This document shows, piece after piece, positions 41,648 to 50,537 of a stretch of DNA of 64,000 bases. The DNA comes from an uncultured cyanobacterium (GTDB lineage: Bacteria > Cyanobacteriota > Vampirovibrionia > Gastranaerophilales > Gastranaerophilaceae). The DNA lies in contig CABUXT010000007.1 in assembly GCA_902495705.1 (NCBI GenBank), forward strand, positions 1 to 64,000, in the 5' to 3' direction. The position numbers and the translations under genes are program-made. Positions within the stretch are counted from its first letter, which is position 1, and each line of letters starts with the position of its first letter. The notes under the pieces were generated by a model. It did not search any database. It was given only the letters and a program-made list of their open reading frames with translations, and was not told where the DNA came from.

Positions 41648-44128
41648 TTACTCCCTGAATGAAATTTGAGCGTAAGCTTTTTGCAATTTTTCTCTAACAG
41701 ATGTCATTTGTTGTTCAATAATTTCATCTGTCAATGTTGCATCAGCATCTTGCATTTTGATTCTGTATGCTACACTCTTGAAACCTTCTTCAACATGTTC
41801 ACCTTGGTATACATCAAAGATTTCAGCACCTTTAAAGATATTTTGTTTAACTGCGCTTTTGATAACCTTTTGAATATCATAACAAGAAACATTGTCATTT
41901 ATGATAAATGCCAAATCTCTTTTTACTTCAGGATACTGTGGCAAGTGTTTGAATCTTGGAACAGTTTCTTTGACTGCTGAAATTACTTCATCCAAATCAA
42001 CTTTGAACAAAAATGCATCTTGATTTAATTTCAACTTGTCTTGTAATGTTGGGTGCAATTGTCCAAAATATCCGATAGGTTGAGGTTTTTTGCCTAACAT
42101 CATAATAACGGCTGTTCTATATGGGTGGAATACTTTGTGAGACTCAGCCAGTGGAGAATCTGCCAAAGGTACGATTTTAATTCTTCTTGTGATACCCAAA
42201 TCTTCAAACAAGTTTTCAACAATACCTTTTACGGTATAGAAATCTGTTTTTGATTTAATTTGCCATTTAGAATTTTGAACTTCGCCTGTCAAAACACCTT
42301 CTAATACAAGAGTTTCTTTTACTCCTGAATCTTTTTCATCAGCCTCTTTAACTTTTAAGTAAGTTCTTCCGATTTCATAAGCCCAGAAAACCTTTTGACC
42401 GTTATCAAAGTTATATTTCATACAGTTCAAAACGCTTGCTGCTAATGTTTGACGCAACATTGAATAATCTTCGCTGGCTGCATTTTCAACACGAACAGCT
42501 TTGTCTTCATCATAAGTCATTTTGAATTTGTCAAGCATAGGTTTGCCGATTAGTGAACTTGTTTGAATTTCGTTCAAACCTGCTGATAACATCAATTCAT
42601 GAACTCTTTTGATAATCTTTTCACCCAATGTAATAACAGGTGTTTGAGATTTGTTTGGAAGTGATGGAGAAATCTTGTCATAACCGTTGATTCTTGCAAT
42701 TTCTTCAATCAAGTCGATTTCTCTTGTTACATCATACGCTCTGAATGATGGAACTAGGAATTTTGCAGCAGCTTCGTTACCGCCAAGTTTTTTAAATCCT
42801 AAGTTTTCCAAAATATTGATACATCTGTCAGGTGCGATTTCACAACCTAAAATTCTTTTAATTTGGTTGTAACGCAAAGTGATTTCGATTGGTTCAAGTT
42901 TATTTTCACCATCTTCAACAACACCAACAACTTCTGCATCAGCGTAGTCTGTCAACAATTGCATAGCACGCATCAAAGCTGGTTTTACTGCCTCAATATC
43001 AATACCGCGTTCAAATCTTGCACTTGCTTCACTTCTATAGCCTGCGCTTCTTGCAGATTTTCTGTTTGTTGCAGGTGTAAAGTATGCAGCTTCTAGTGCG
43101 ATAGATGTTGTGTTATCATCAATTTCTGAATTAGCACCGCCAAATACACCGCCTAGACATACACCTTCTTTTTCTGTTGCAATAAGTACAGAATCTGTTG
43201 TCAAGGTTCTTTCAACTTCATCAAGAGTGACAAGTTTTTCACCTTCTGCTGCACGTCTTACACATAGATAACCATCCAGTTTGTTAAAGTCAAAAGCGTG
43301 CAATGGGCAACCATATTCAAGCATTACATAGTTTGTAATATCAACAACATTGTTGATTGAACGAACACCTGATGCTAACAATCTTTTTTGCATCCAATCA
43401 GGAGATGATTTGATTTTAATATTTTTCAAAACCGCAATTGAATAGTATTTGCAAACATCTTTGTCTTTGATTTCAACTTTAAACTCATCCGTTGATAAGT
43501 CTTTTGTATACTCAATAGGGTTTAGTTTAAGAGGTTTGTTAAATAATGCACTCAATTCTCTTGCTACACCGATAACTGACATTTGGTCACCACGGTTGGC
43601 AGTTGGTGCAACATCAAGAACTGTATCTTTCTCAAAGCCGAGAACATCTTTCACATCAGCTCCCAATTGAACATCTGAGAAAATTCTATTCAAAATCAAA
43701 ATGCCATCTTCTTCTTGGTATCCGCGTTCAGAAACACCTAATTCATCAGCAGAGCAAAGCATACCTTGAGATTCAACTCCACGAATAACTGCAGGAGTCA
43801 ATGTGAACATTTCACCAGTTTTTCTGTCCAAAACTTGTGAACCAACGCTTGCGTAAGGTACGATTTGACCTTCTTTGATATTTTGAGCACCGCAAACAAC
43901 AGTTTTCAACCCTGAACCTGTATTAACAGTAACCAAGTGAAGTCTGTCAGAATTTGGGTGAGCGTCGATTTTTTCAATTTTAACGGTTTTGATGTTAGTA
44001 AACATCGGTTTAACATCTTCCACCGCTTCGACTTCAAGTCCGCTCATAGTCAATTCGTGCGCAATTTGAGACGCTTCTATATCTGATAAATCAACAAATT
44101 CGTTTAACCAATTTAAAGATACTTGCAT
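41648..44128 (-). CDS. pheT: Phenylalanine-tRNA ligase beta subunit
   Basis: An 826-residue PheT. The N-terminal OB-fold tRNA-binding domain (about 40-150, KIDAHPNSDRLHLVTVNTG) is followed by B3/B4 editing and B5 domains, the inactive synthetase-like core, and the C-terminal ferredoxin-fold anticodon-binding domain (about 725-826, PQYPEVKRDLAFIIND). Works as an alpha2-beta2 enzyme with PheS, which is not adjacent in this window. Full length. Confidence 0.97.
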   Translation of the reverse strand: MQVSLNWLNEFVDLSDIEASQIAHELTMSGLEVEAVEDVKPMFTNIKTVKIEKIDAHPNSDRLHLVTVNTGSGLKTVVCGAQNIKEGQIVPYASVGSQVLDRKTGEMFTLTPAVIRGVESQGMLCSADELGVSERGYQEEDGILILNRIFSDVQLGADVKDVLGFEKDTVLDVAPTANRGDQMSVIGVARELSALFNKPLKLNPIEYTKDLSTDEFKVEIKDKDVCKYYSIAVLKNIKIKSSPDWMQKRLLASGVRSINNVVDITNYVMLEYGCPLHAFDFNKLDGYLCVRRAAEGEKLVTLDEVERTLTTDSVLIATEKEGVCLGGVFGGANSEIDDNTTSIALEAAYFTPATNRKSARSAGYRSEASARFERGIDIEAVKPALMRAMQLLTDYADAEVVGVVEDGENKLEPIEITLRYNQIKRILGCEIAPDRCINILENLGFKKLGGNEAAAKFLVPSFRAYDVTREIDLIEEIARINGYDKISPSLPNKSQTPVITLGEKIIKRVHELMLSAGLNEIQTSSLIGKPMLDKFKMTYDEDKAVRVENAASEDYSMLRQTLAASVLNCMKYNFDNGQKVFWAYEIGRTYLKVKEADEKDSGVKETLVLEGVLTGEVQNSKWQIKSKTDFYTVKGIVENLFEDLGITRRIKIVPLADSPLAESHKVFHPYRTAVIMMLGKKPQPIGYFGQLHPTLQDKLKLNQDAFLFKVDLDEVISAVKETVPRFKHLPQYPEVKRDLAFIINDNVSCYDIQKVIKSAVKQNIFKGAEIFDVYQGEHVEEGFKSVAYRIKMQDADATLTDEIIEQQMTSVREKLQKAYAQISFRE

Positions 44129-44289
44129 TTATTTTTTCCCTCTTAATTCAATTACAATCTGTGATTTTATTCTATTACAAAAGAAGTAGGATGTAAAATA
44201 AATAAGTTCATTAGGTTTAGAGGAAAAATAGTAGCAAAGCAAGGAGGTCAAGTGATTTTATAAAAACTTAACTGTCATTCCGAAATAAA

Positions 44290-44356
44290 GACTTGTAGGG
44301 CATTGACCCCCTCTCCCTAACCCTCTCCCACAAGGGGCGAGGATGTTTTGCTGCCA
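44290..44356. repeat. Dispersed repeat fragment (CCCTCTCC type)
   Basis: CCCCTCTCCCTAACCCTCTCCC followed by ACAAGGGGCGAGGATGTTTT. The latter string recurs almost unchanged near 58465-58490. The surrounding 44129-44449 stretch holds no gene. Confidence 0.6.
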
Positions 44357-44394
44357 TCTGAACTTCTAATATTCCCTTAATTCCCTTAAACCCA

Positions 44395-44425
44395 GCAGAG
44401 CCGACCACATTGTGGTCGGCTCTGC
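44395..44425. terminator. 15-bp GC-rich palindrome after gene 44450
   Basis: GCAGAGCCGACCACA and its complement are separated by one base. TTTCTTT follows on the plus strand, but the nearby genes end or start on the minus strand, where the downstream tract is TGGGTTT. Terminator direction is therefore unclear. The arm contains the GTCGGC string of other hairpins here. Confidence 0.5.
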
Positions 44426-44449
44426 TTTCTTTCATTCGTAGATGTAAAA

Positions 44450-45196
44450 TTATTTTCTATATTTTGCAAGAAGATTTGTTTCTCCATCACTTACATTCAA
44501 AGTTTGACCTTGAACTGCAGGAGTTGCTGCTTGGGCTTTTTGAGCACCTTGCATTGTAGGGTTTGATTTATCTTCTTTTGTTACAGGTTGTTGTCCATTT
44601 TGCATTGCCTCTTTTTCAGCCATTTTCTTTTCAACTTTTCCGGCTAAAGGAGTTGCAATGAATGGAACTAACATACGTTTACCGACAATTGTTGCTGCTG
44701 CTAATGATGTCAAGCCTCCGAAGGCATCCTTAACGCTATTTCTAATAGAGTTAAAGTCTTTATTGAACTTAGCACCGGTAATATCGCTAAAGCCTTCTGT
44801 ACTTCTTGCATAAGCTTGGTACATTTTTCTAAGAGGTCTGTCAAACATCTTACCAAATGCTTTATCAAACATTGCAGTTTGACAAACTTTGTGAGATACA
44901 GTGAAGAACATCAACAATTGCAATGCAATCATCAATACACCGTTTGTCAAGTCTAATGCTGCAACGAATTTACGTTTGTCATCAGGAATATCTTTGTTAT
45001 TCATACTTTGGGTAACGTATAAGTAACAACCCAAACCATCTTTTGCGATAATTGAAGATACACCCAAACCATCAATGAACATTCTGTTATTTTTCTTAAA
45101 TTGTTCACCTGTATATCTGCCAAGCTTAGAATTGGAAAATGCTCTGATTGGCTTACAAAGAACTGTTCTTACTAGAGGATTCAATGTGTTATTCAT
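44450..45196 (-). CDS. Unknown membrane-associated protein, coupled pair member 2
   Basis: A 248-residue protein not recognised. Hydrophobic stretches at about 82-100 (LTNGVLMIALQLLMFFTVSH) and 160-180 suggest membrane contact; the last 60 residues are Gln/Ala/Pro-rich and likely disordered. YTGEQFKKNNR (about 28-38) recurs as IGEQFKKNNK near the C-terminus of its upstream neighbour. Start and neighbour stop overlap (TAATG), so the two products are made together and probably interact. Confidence 0.65.
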   Translation of the reverse strand: MNNTLNPLVRTVLCKPIRAFSNSKLGRYTGEQFKKNNRMFIDGLGVSSIIAKDGLGCYLYVTQSMNNKDIPDDKRKFVAALDLTNGVLMIALQLLMFFTVSHKVCQTAMFDKAFGKMFDRPLRKMYQAYARSTEGFSDITGAKFNKDFNSIRNSVKDAFGGLTSLAAATIVGKRMLVPFIATPLAGKVEKKMAEKEAMQNGQQPVTKEDKSNPTMQGAQKAQAATPAVQGQTLNVSDGETNLLAKYRK

Positions 45197-46743
45197 TATT
45201 TCACCTCAACTTTCTTTTCAGCATCTTTTGGAGCTGCTTTTTTGTTTGACAAGTTAGGGAATGCTAAATCCATAAACCAAGGATAAATTTTGTTCAACAT
45301 CCAGCAAGTTACAGGAAGAATTGCTAAAGATGATGCCAAGCCTAACCAACGTTTAGTACCTTCAATATTAGCTTTGTTATTTTTCTTAAATTGTTCACCA
45401 ATTTTGTTAGCAAGAGAGTCAACTGTATCTCTTAATCTTTGACCTGCAGATTCAACAACTCCGTCTTTACCGCCTTTTGCTTTAGCAATTTCAGCATCAA
45501 TAATATCTTGAGCTTCTTTTACTGTTATATTTGAACTTTCAAGCTTTTCACGAATCTCTTTCAAAACTGCTGTCGAACCATCGATTGCAGAAATTCTTGA
45601 TTTAATAATATTGTTTACGTAATCAGAAATATCTGAAACTGATTCCATTGCAGCCATTTGCTTTGCAGAATTCATCATTTTATCGATTTTAGTAATGAAA
45701 CTTGCACGTTCTGCGGAATTTGTTATACCGTGGTTGATATCTTTTAATTCTTTTACGATTTCAATAAGAGTGCTTTTTGTTTTACTATCATAGCCTGATT
45801 TTTTAATATCTTTTATTGCTTCATTACACTCTTTTTTGAAGGCTTTAGCAATTTCTTTATCTGAAGGATTTGCCGCATCTTCACCGACAACACCTCTTAA
45901 TCTGTCAAGAACCTTTAATGTTTCATCAAGATGTTCATGATAGAAAAGATTTCTTGCTAACTTTTTAGGGCCTTTTTTAGTTGTAGCCTTATGCATTTCT
46001 TCTGTTTCATCTTTAATCAAGCCATCAAGTGTTTCTTTGAACAGCTTTTTAAAGTCTTCAGGCTTCATATCTTCTTTGAGAACTATGCCATCAATACCGT
46101 TTGTTGTGTCAACAGTAATTTTATTTGTATCTAAAATCATTTTTTCTAAAGCTTTTGCATATTCTTTTTGTTTAGCTTTGATAGCATCTTTCATTTCAGC
46201 TTTAGTGAAAGTTTTGTCAGGATTTTGTTCTTTGATTTGTTTTTTCAAATAATCATCAGATGGGAATAATGATGAGTTGTTATGAATTGGCAAGAATCCG
46301 ATGTCTGCCATTTTCTTAATCAAAGAGTTAAACGGAACTACGATTGCTGCTTGTGTACCAACCGCCAATACTGCTGATACCGGTTGACGCCAAGCGGTAT
46401 ATGTTCTTGTATCCTCATCAGTTTTTGATAATGGGTTATATTTGATAAACACAGGAGCTACCAAACCTGTACCAACTGCGTTGATGATTTGGTTTTGAAC
46501 TTCGCCCATGCCTTCATGCATTTTAACCATCATCTTGATTTTACCCGGCATTAAATCAAGTAAGAAATCTTTTAATGATTGTCCGACTTTTGCTGCCGGA
46601 GCAGCTGCATTACCTGTGAATGTTGTGTAGTCATGCGGAGCTGATAAATATACCCTGTTTGTACTGTGAGCTCTGTTGCCTTGAACTCTGTTGTACTGGC
46701 CAACCCCTTCCATACTACTAGTTTTAATCTTTTCGATACCCAT
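45196..46743 (-). CDS. Unknown helical protein, coupled pair member 1
   Basis: A 515-residue protein not recognised. The first 50 residues are Asn/Ser/Thr-rich (ending near YTTFTG). The middle (about 165-450) is Lys/Glu-rich and mostly helical, probably coiled coil. A C-terminal hydrophobic helix (RWLGLASSLAILPVTCWML, about 463-482) follows the GEQFKKNN motif shared with the next gene. AGGTG lies 6 nt before the ATG. The leader has a perfect 16-nt AT palindrome at 46763-46778. Confidence 0.65.
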   Translation of the reverse strand: MGIEKIKTSSMEGVGQYNRVQGNRAHSTNRVYLSAPHDYTTFTGNAAAPAAKVGQSLKDFLLDLMPGKIKMMVKMHEGMGEVQNQIINAVGTGLVAPVFIKYNPLSKTDEDTRTYTAWRQPVSAVLAVGTQAAIVVPFNSLIKKMADIGFLPIHNNSSLFPSDDYLKKQIKEQNPDKTFTKAEMKDAIKAKQKEYAKALEKMILDTNKITVDTTNGIDGIVLKEDMKPEDFKKLFKETLDGLIKDETEEMHKATTKKGPKKLARNLFYHEHLDETLKVLDRLRGVVGEDAANPSDKEIAKAFKKECNEAIKDIKKSGYDSKTKSTLIEIVKELKDINHGITNSAERASFITKIDKMMNSAKQMAAMESVSDISDYVNNIIKSRISAIDGSTAVLKEIREKLESSNITVKEAQDIIDAEIAKAKGGKDGVVESAGQRLRDTVDSLANKIGEQFKKNNKANIEGTKRWLGLASSLAILPVTCWMLNKIYPWFMDLAFPNLSNKKAAPKDAEKKVEVK

Positions 46744-46762
46744 GTTACACCTACTATGAATC

Positions 46763-46778
46763 TTCTATATATATAGAA
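46763..46778. promoter_or_regulatory. Perfect AT palindrome in leader of gene 45196
   Basis: TTCTATATATATAGAA, 20 nt upstream of the start codon; could be a regulator site, a -10 region (TATATA) or a weak hairpin. Confidence 0.3.
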
Positions 46779-46897
46779 CCTAAAACATTAATAAAATTGC
46801 TAGAATTAGTCCTAATATTAAGAAATGTTAATGTGAACTTCCGCCCCTTATATGCAGAAAATTATAATTCGGCGACGCTTTTCCGCTTATAATATTC

Positions 46898-46934
46898 TTG
46901 CAGTATTTCCTCAAAATATGAGGAAACACTGCAA
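46898..46934. terminator. Hairpin after thioredoxin-like gene
   Basis: Sixteen-base arms (TTGCAGTATTTCCTCA) with one mismatch and a 5-nt loop, about 55 bp after the stop at 46989. No U tract follows on the minus strand, so termination is tentative. Confidence 0.45.
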
Positions 46935-46988
46935 TTATACAAAACACATAATTATTTTAAAAGTACAAGTTAAAAATTTGTTACTTTA

Positions 46989-47540
46989 TTACTTTTTAGC
47001 ATCCAACAATTTTCTGATTCTCAAGAATCTGTCCAACTCTTGGCTAACATTTTCAACTTTACTCAAATAAGCATTTGATAACAATACACGGTTATCATAC
47101 TTAGGGTCAATGATAAATACTGTAGGGAAACCTGTAATTCCGATTTCGTTTACAAGTTTTTCGTACTTTTTATCTTCCACATTTACTTTTGCAAATTCGA
47201 TATCATCTTTGTATTTTTCTGCCAAAGCTTGGTATACAGGCATAAATTTAATACAATAATGACACCAGTCAGCATAGAAAAGTACCAACATCGGTTTTTT
47301 ACTTTTCACAGCTTGGTTATAATCCATACCTACAGCGTATTCAGAAGGTTTTTTAGGTTCTCCTGACAAATCTACAGGCATATAATTTTCTTGTTTTGCT
47401 TTTTCTGCTTTGAATTGTTGGTATTGATAATATTCAAAACCACCAACAGCGCAAATTAAAATTACTAACAATATTAATACAACGATTGCAATATTCTTTT
47501 TATTTGCATTTTGAAGTTTTTCTTTTAAGTTAAATCCCAT
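46989..47540 (-). CDS. Membrane-anchored thioredoxin-like protein
   Basis: A 183-residue protein with an N-terminal membrane anchor (about 15-37) and a periplasmic thioredoxin fold (about 75-180). The redox site is FYADWCHYCIKF (WCxxC) and the cis-proline is in GITGFPTVFII. It could transfer electrons or form disulfides in the envelope; direction is not deducible. AAAGGGGAAG precedes the ATG at 47540, chosen over an in-frame GTG at 47561. Divergent from the sigma factor gene. Confidence 0.87.
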   Translation of the reverse strand: MGFNLKEKLQNANKKNIAIVVLILLVILICAVGGFEYYQYQQFKAEKAKQENYMPVDLSGEPKKPSEYAVGMDYNQAVKSKKPMLVLFYADWCHYCIKFMPVYQALAEKYKDDIEFAKVNVEDKKYEKLVNEIGITGFPTVFIIDPKYDNRVLLSNAYLSKVENVSQELDRFLRIRKLLDAKK

Positions 47541-47656
47541 CTTATCTTCCCCTTTCGACACTCTAATTATAATATGAAAAACATTTGGTCATGGAAGTTC
47601 ACAAAAGTTTACCTTTACATTTAGTAACATGATGTCACACTCGATATATATTTGGG

Positions 47657-47673
47657 TATATACAAAGTATATA
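47657..47673. promoter_or_regulatory. TATATAC/GTATATA palindrome upstream of sigma factor
   Basis: Perfect 7-bp arms around AAA in the 220-bp divergent region between the thioredoxin-like and sigma factor genes. A second hairpin, ATCGGC/GCCGAT (47707-47726), lies just before the ribosome-binding site. Both are candidates for control of sigma factor expression. Confidence 0.4.
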
Positions 47674-47760
47674 AATCTCGTGTTACATTACCCTTTCCCC
47701 ACAAAAATCGGCAAAAATCCGCCGATAAATTTTCCATGCAAATAAGAAGGAGTTTAATTT

Positions 47761-48672
47761 ATGAATCAAGAGCAACTTATCGAACTTAAAGTCGGACCAA
47801 AAAATTCAAATCCTGCAAAAAATGAAGTTTTAGAACCATCAACAGACACAGTATTAAAAGTTTATTTAAGAGAAATCGCAAATTATCCGCAACTATCATT
47901 TGAAGAAGAAAAAGCTTTGGCTCAACAAATTGAACAAGGCAGTTTAGAGGCAAAACAAAAACTTATCCAAGCAAATTTAAAACTCGTTGTAACAATAGCA
48001 AGAAAAGCAATCCACATGTCAGCTTTGCCAATCATTGACCTGATTCAAGAAGGCAACATGGGCTTGATGATTGCTGCCGAAAAATACAATTACAAACTCG
48101 GTTACAGATTTTCAACTTATGCAGGCTGGTGGGTGAAACAAGCTATGTTCAAAGCAATTTCAGAACAATCACACTGCATGAAAATCCCTGTATATATTCA
48201 AGAAACATTATCAAAATTTTCAAAAGTAAAATCAAAAATGGAACAAGAGGTTAATACCCCTGTAAAAACTGAAGATGTGGCAAAAAAAATGAACATCGCA
48301 CCTGACAAAATCGAAATGTTTTTATCAGCTTATACAAAAACAATTTCTATCGAAAACGGTTTAGAAAAAAATGATGGCAAAGAGCTAAATGTTGCAGATA
48401 TTTTGGCAGACGACACCACACTTATTTCTGAAAATATTGAATTTCAATCTCTAAAAAATGATTTGAATAACGTTATTGAAACAACCCTAAAAGAACGTGA
48501 ACAAGAAGTTGTAAAAATGCGCTACGGTTTAGGCGACACCGAACGTTACACATTAGAAGAAATCGGAAACCTTTACGGCGTAACTAAAGAATGTATCCGC
48601 CAAACCGAACTAAGAGCATTGAAAAAAATGAAAATGTCAGGTGCTGACCTGTTATCCTGCTACATTTGCTAA
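47761..48672 (+). CDS. Sigma70-family factor (RpoD/SigA-like, lacking region 1.1)
   Basis: A 303-residue sigma factor. Region 1.2 begins DTVLKVYLREIANYPQLS; region 2 includes LIQEGNMGLMIAAEKYNYKLGYRFSTYAGWWVKQA (core binding and -10 recognition); region 3 follows; region 4.2 reads YTLEEIGNLYGVTKECIRQTELRALKKM (-35 recognition). The short N-terminus lacks region 1.1, so it is either a group 2/3 alternative factor or a small primary factor. AAGAAGGAG precedes the ATG. A terminator follows. Confidence 0.9.
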   Translation: MNQEQLIELKVGPKNSNPAKNEVLEPSTDTVLKVYLREIANYPQLSFEEEKALAQQIEQGSLEAKQKLIQANLKLVVTIARKAIHMSALPIIDLIQEGNMGLMIAAEKYNYKLGYRFSTYAGWWVKQAMFKAISEQSHCMKIPVYIQETLSKFSKVKSKMEQEVNTPVKTEDVAKKMNIAPDKIEMFLSAYTKTISIENGLEKNDGKELNVADILADDTTLISENIEFQSLKNDLNNVIETTLKEREQEVVKMRYGLGDTERYTLEEIGNLYGVTKECIRQTELRALKKMKMSGADLLSCYIC

Positions 48673-48730
48673 TTTTGATTCATAAGTTTTATAAATCTAC
48701 AAAATTTCTCGTGTTTATTTAATCATTCCG

Positions 48731-48756
48731 CCGTAATTTTCAATTACGGTTTTTTG
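48731..48756 (+). terminator. Terminator after sigma factor
   Basis: CCGTAATT/AATTACGG stem with a 3-nt loop followed by six U residues, 58 bp after the stop. Confidence 0.85.
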
Positions 48757-48784
48757 TTTTGAAAAGAAGAGCTTATTTGGAGTT

Positions 48785-49099
48785 CTATCGTTTCAGCCCT
48801 TTTGCAACCATATATAAAGTATACTGATTTTCCTTGCTCAAAAAATCGTATATTTTATTAATTTCAGCTTTAAAATCTTTTTCTTTAGGTGTCGAAAATC
48901 TGAAAAAATCGACCAATTCCACATCAAGAGCATTTGCTATTTTTTCTAAAGTGCCAAGAGAAGGGAAATTTTGACCAACCTCTAATTTACTGATATAACC
49001 GTTATCTACTCCGATAATTTCAGACAACTTTTCTTGCGTAATTTTTCGAGATTTTCTGATTTCTTTAACCTTTAGCCCCAATAACTCTTTTGTGTCCAT
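48785..49099 (-). CDS. XRE-family HTH regulator with C-terminal extension
   Basis: A 104-residue protein: a Cro/C1 helix-turn-helix (about 8-65, ITQEKLSEIIGVDNGYISKLE) followed by a 35-residue helical tail that may mediate dimerisation. AAGGAG lies 7 nt before the ATG. It is divergent from the prepilin at 49259, with 159 bp between the starts. The third regulator/prepilin pair in the window. Confidence 0.87.
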   Translation of the reverse strand: MDTKELLGLKVKEIRKSRKITQEKLSEIIGVDNGYISKLEVGQNFPSLGTLEKIANALDVELVDFFRFSTPKEKDFKAEINKIYDFLSKENQYTLYMVAKGLKR

Positions 49100-49187
49100 A
49101 AATACTCCTTAGAAAAACATTCTAGTATTCAATAGATTATTTATACATACCAAAATAGTGAGAATAATTTAAAAATTAGATATTATA

Positions 49188-49215
49188 TTGACAAAATTAG
49201 CAGAATGAATAATAA
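49188..49215 (+). promoter_or_regulatory. Promoter of prepilin C
   Basis: -35 TTGACA (49188-49193), 16-nt spacer, -10 TAATAA (49210-49215). No operator palindrome as clear as at the other two divergons was found. Confidence 0.5.
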
Positions 49216-49258
49216 TTATTTCAAAACTATCAGTAAATTAGTATAAAGGTTAATCGAC

Positions 49259-49993
49259 ATGAAACAAAGTATTACACACAAGAATTTGCCACCAACCAAG
49301 GCAAGATTTGGTTTTACATTAGCAGAAATATTAATCACTCTTGGGATAATAGGTGTCGTTGCAGCAATGACAATTCCGAATTTAATTGCAACACACAAAG
49401 CTAAAAGATTTAGAACTCAATTTCTAAAATCATATTCTACAATTCAACAAGTATTCAAACAAATGCAAGCTGATGACATTTCCATTGACCCTGCCGATTA
49501 TCCTTTACAAGAATATTATAAAGTTTTTGGCAAATATTTAAAAGGCGCAACAGACTGTGGAGGTCAAGAATACTATTCTAATAATGACTACAAAGGTGAA
49601 CCATGTTTTAATCACCAAAAGAAATATTATAAGAATTTGCAAGGAGAGACCGCAAAAGCTCTAAATCCAATAATAAATGATGGAGAATGGCTATTACCTG
49701 ATGGCAGTTTACTGCTATTTGAAAACGGAGGAGCAAAGTGGGGGTCAAAAGTTTATGTGACAGTTGATTTGAATGGATTTGGCAATCCACCTGATAGAAT
49801 GGGTTATGATGTTTTTATGTTTCAATTAATAGATGAGAATTTAAAAACAATGGGAGATACCAGAACTGCTTTTAATGATATGGACAACTATTGTAATCTC
49901 AAATCAAATAATAACCTGAACGGTATCGCTTGTGCGCAAAAGGCAAAAGAAAATCCTGACTATTTTAAATGGGTTGTAAAAAACGCGAAATAA
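49259..49993 (+). CDS. Type IV prepilin-like protein C
   Basis: A 244-residue pseudopilin-like protein with a single leader: THKNLPPTKARFGFTLAE, cleavage expected after G18, then the hydrophobic helix ILITLGIIGVVAAMTIPNL. The leader is clearly related to one 20-residue unit of prepilins A and B. The body carries DLNGFGNPPDRMGYD, the same DxNG pattern. AAAGG 9 nt before the ATG supports the start. Divergent from the XRE gene at 48785; a palindrome follows it. Confidence 0.87.
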   Translation: MKQSITHKNLPPTKARFGFTLAEILITLGIIGVVAAMTIPNLIATHKAKRFRTQFLKSYSTIQQVFKQMQADDISIDPADYPLQEYYKVFGKYLKGATDCGGQEYYSNNDYKGEPCFNHQKKYYKNLQGETAKALNPIINDGEWLLPDGSLLLFENGGAKWGSKVYVTVDLNGFGNPPDRMGYDVFMFQLIDENLKTMGDTRTAFNDMDNYCNLKSNNNLNGIACAQKAKENPDYFKWVVKNAK

Positions 49994-50015
49994 AATGAAA
50001 AACAATAACAAAAGT

Positions 50016-50041
50016 GACCCACAGGCACATGCCTGTGGGTC
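50016..50041. terminator. Hairpin between convergent genes
   Basis: Perfect 12-bp arms GACCCACAGGCA and complement with a 2-nt loop between the prepilin C stop (49993) and the minus-strand gene ending at 50066. No U tract on either side. Confidence 0.55.
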
Positions 50042-50065
50042 GCTATAAAACTTAAAACTTACTCA

Positions 50066-50422
50066 TTAAAAGAATGATTTTGTGCCTTTGCCGCCTGCAT
50101 TCCAATAAGCATTACCTTGACTTCTTTGTTTTGTTTGGATTCTTACTCTCGGAGTTTTCTTCGCAGGTACAGGAAGCCCTTCTGCTGCAGCGTTTTGAGG
50201 AATCATATTAGAATCCAATTTGCTAACAGGTGTAAATGTAGCTTCCATGCCGGCTTGACCCGGAACTGATACTTGTAAACCTGATGGGCTGGTTGTTGTA
50301 GTAGATACTGCAGGAATATTTGCATATTCAGATGCAGGTAATGGGTCTAACAACAACGGTTCAGTTGCATAAGCTGCTGCCGAAAATGATATCAATGTTA
50401 GTAATAATGCTAATTTTTTCAT
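50066..50422 (-). CDS. Small exported protein of unknown function
   Basis: A 118-residue protein with a clear signal peptide (MKKLALLLTLISFSAAAYA, about 19 residues). The mature part is Pro/Ser/Thr-rich, then basic (KKTPRVRIQTKQRSQ), and ends in KGTKSFF. No known domain. AGGAGC precedes the ATG. Probably a small envelope protein. Confidence 0.65.
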   Translation of the reverse strand: MKKLALLLTLISFSAAAYATEPLLLDPLPASEYANIPAVSTTTTSPSGLQVSVPGQAGMEATFTPVSKLDSNMIPQNAAAEGLPVPAKKTPRVRIQTKQRSQGNAYWNAGGKGTKSFF

Positions 50423-50537
50423 TTTGTTTTGCTCCTATTTATAATATATCGTTAATATACTTATATAACGTAATTGTATAAAAATCAAACATAAAAAAAT
50501 TTGTTATATAATATTAAAAACCGAAGGGAACAAAAAA

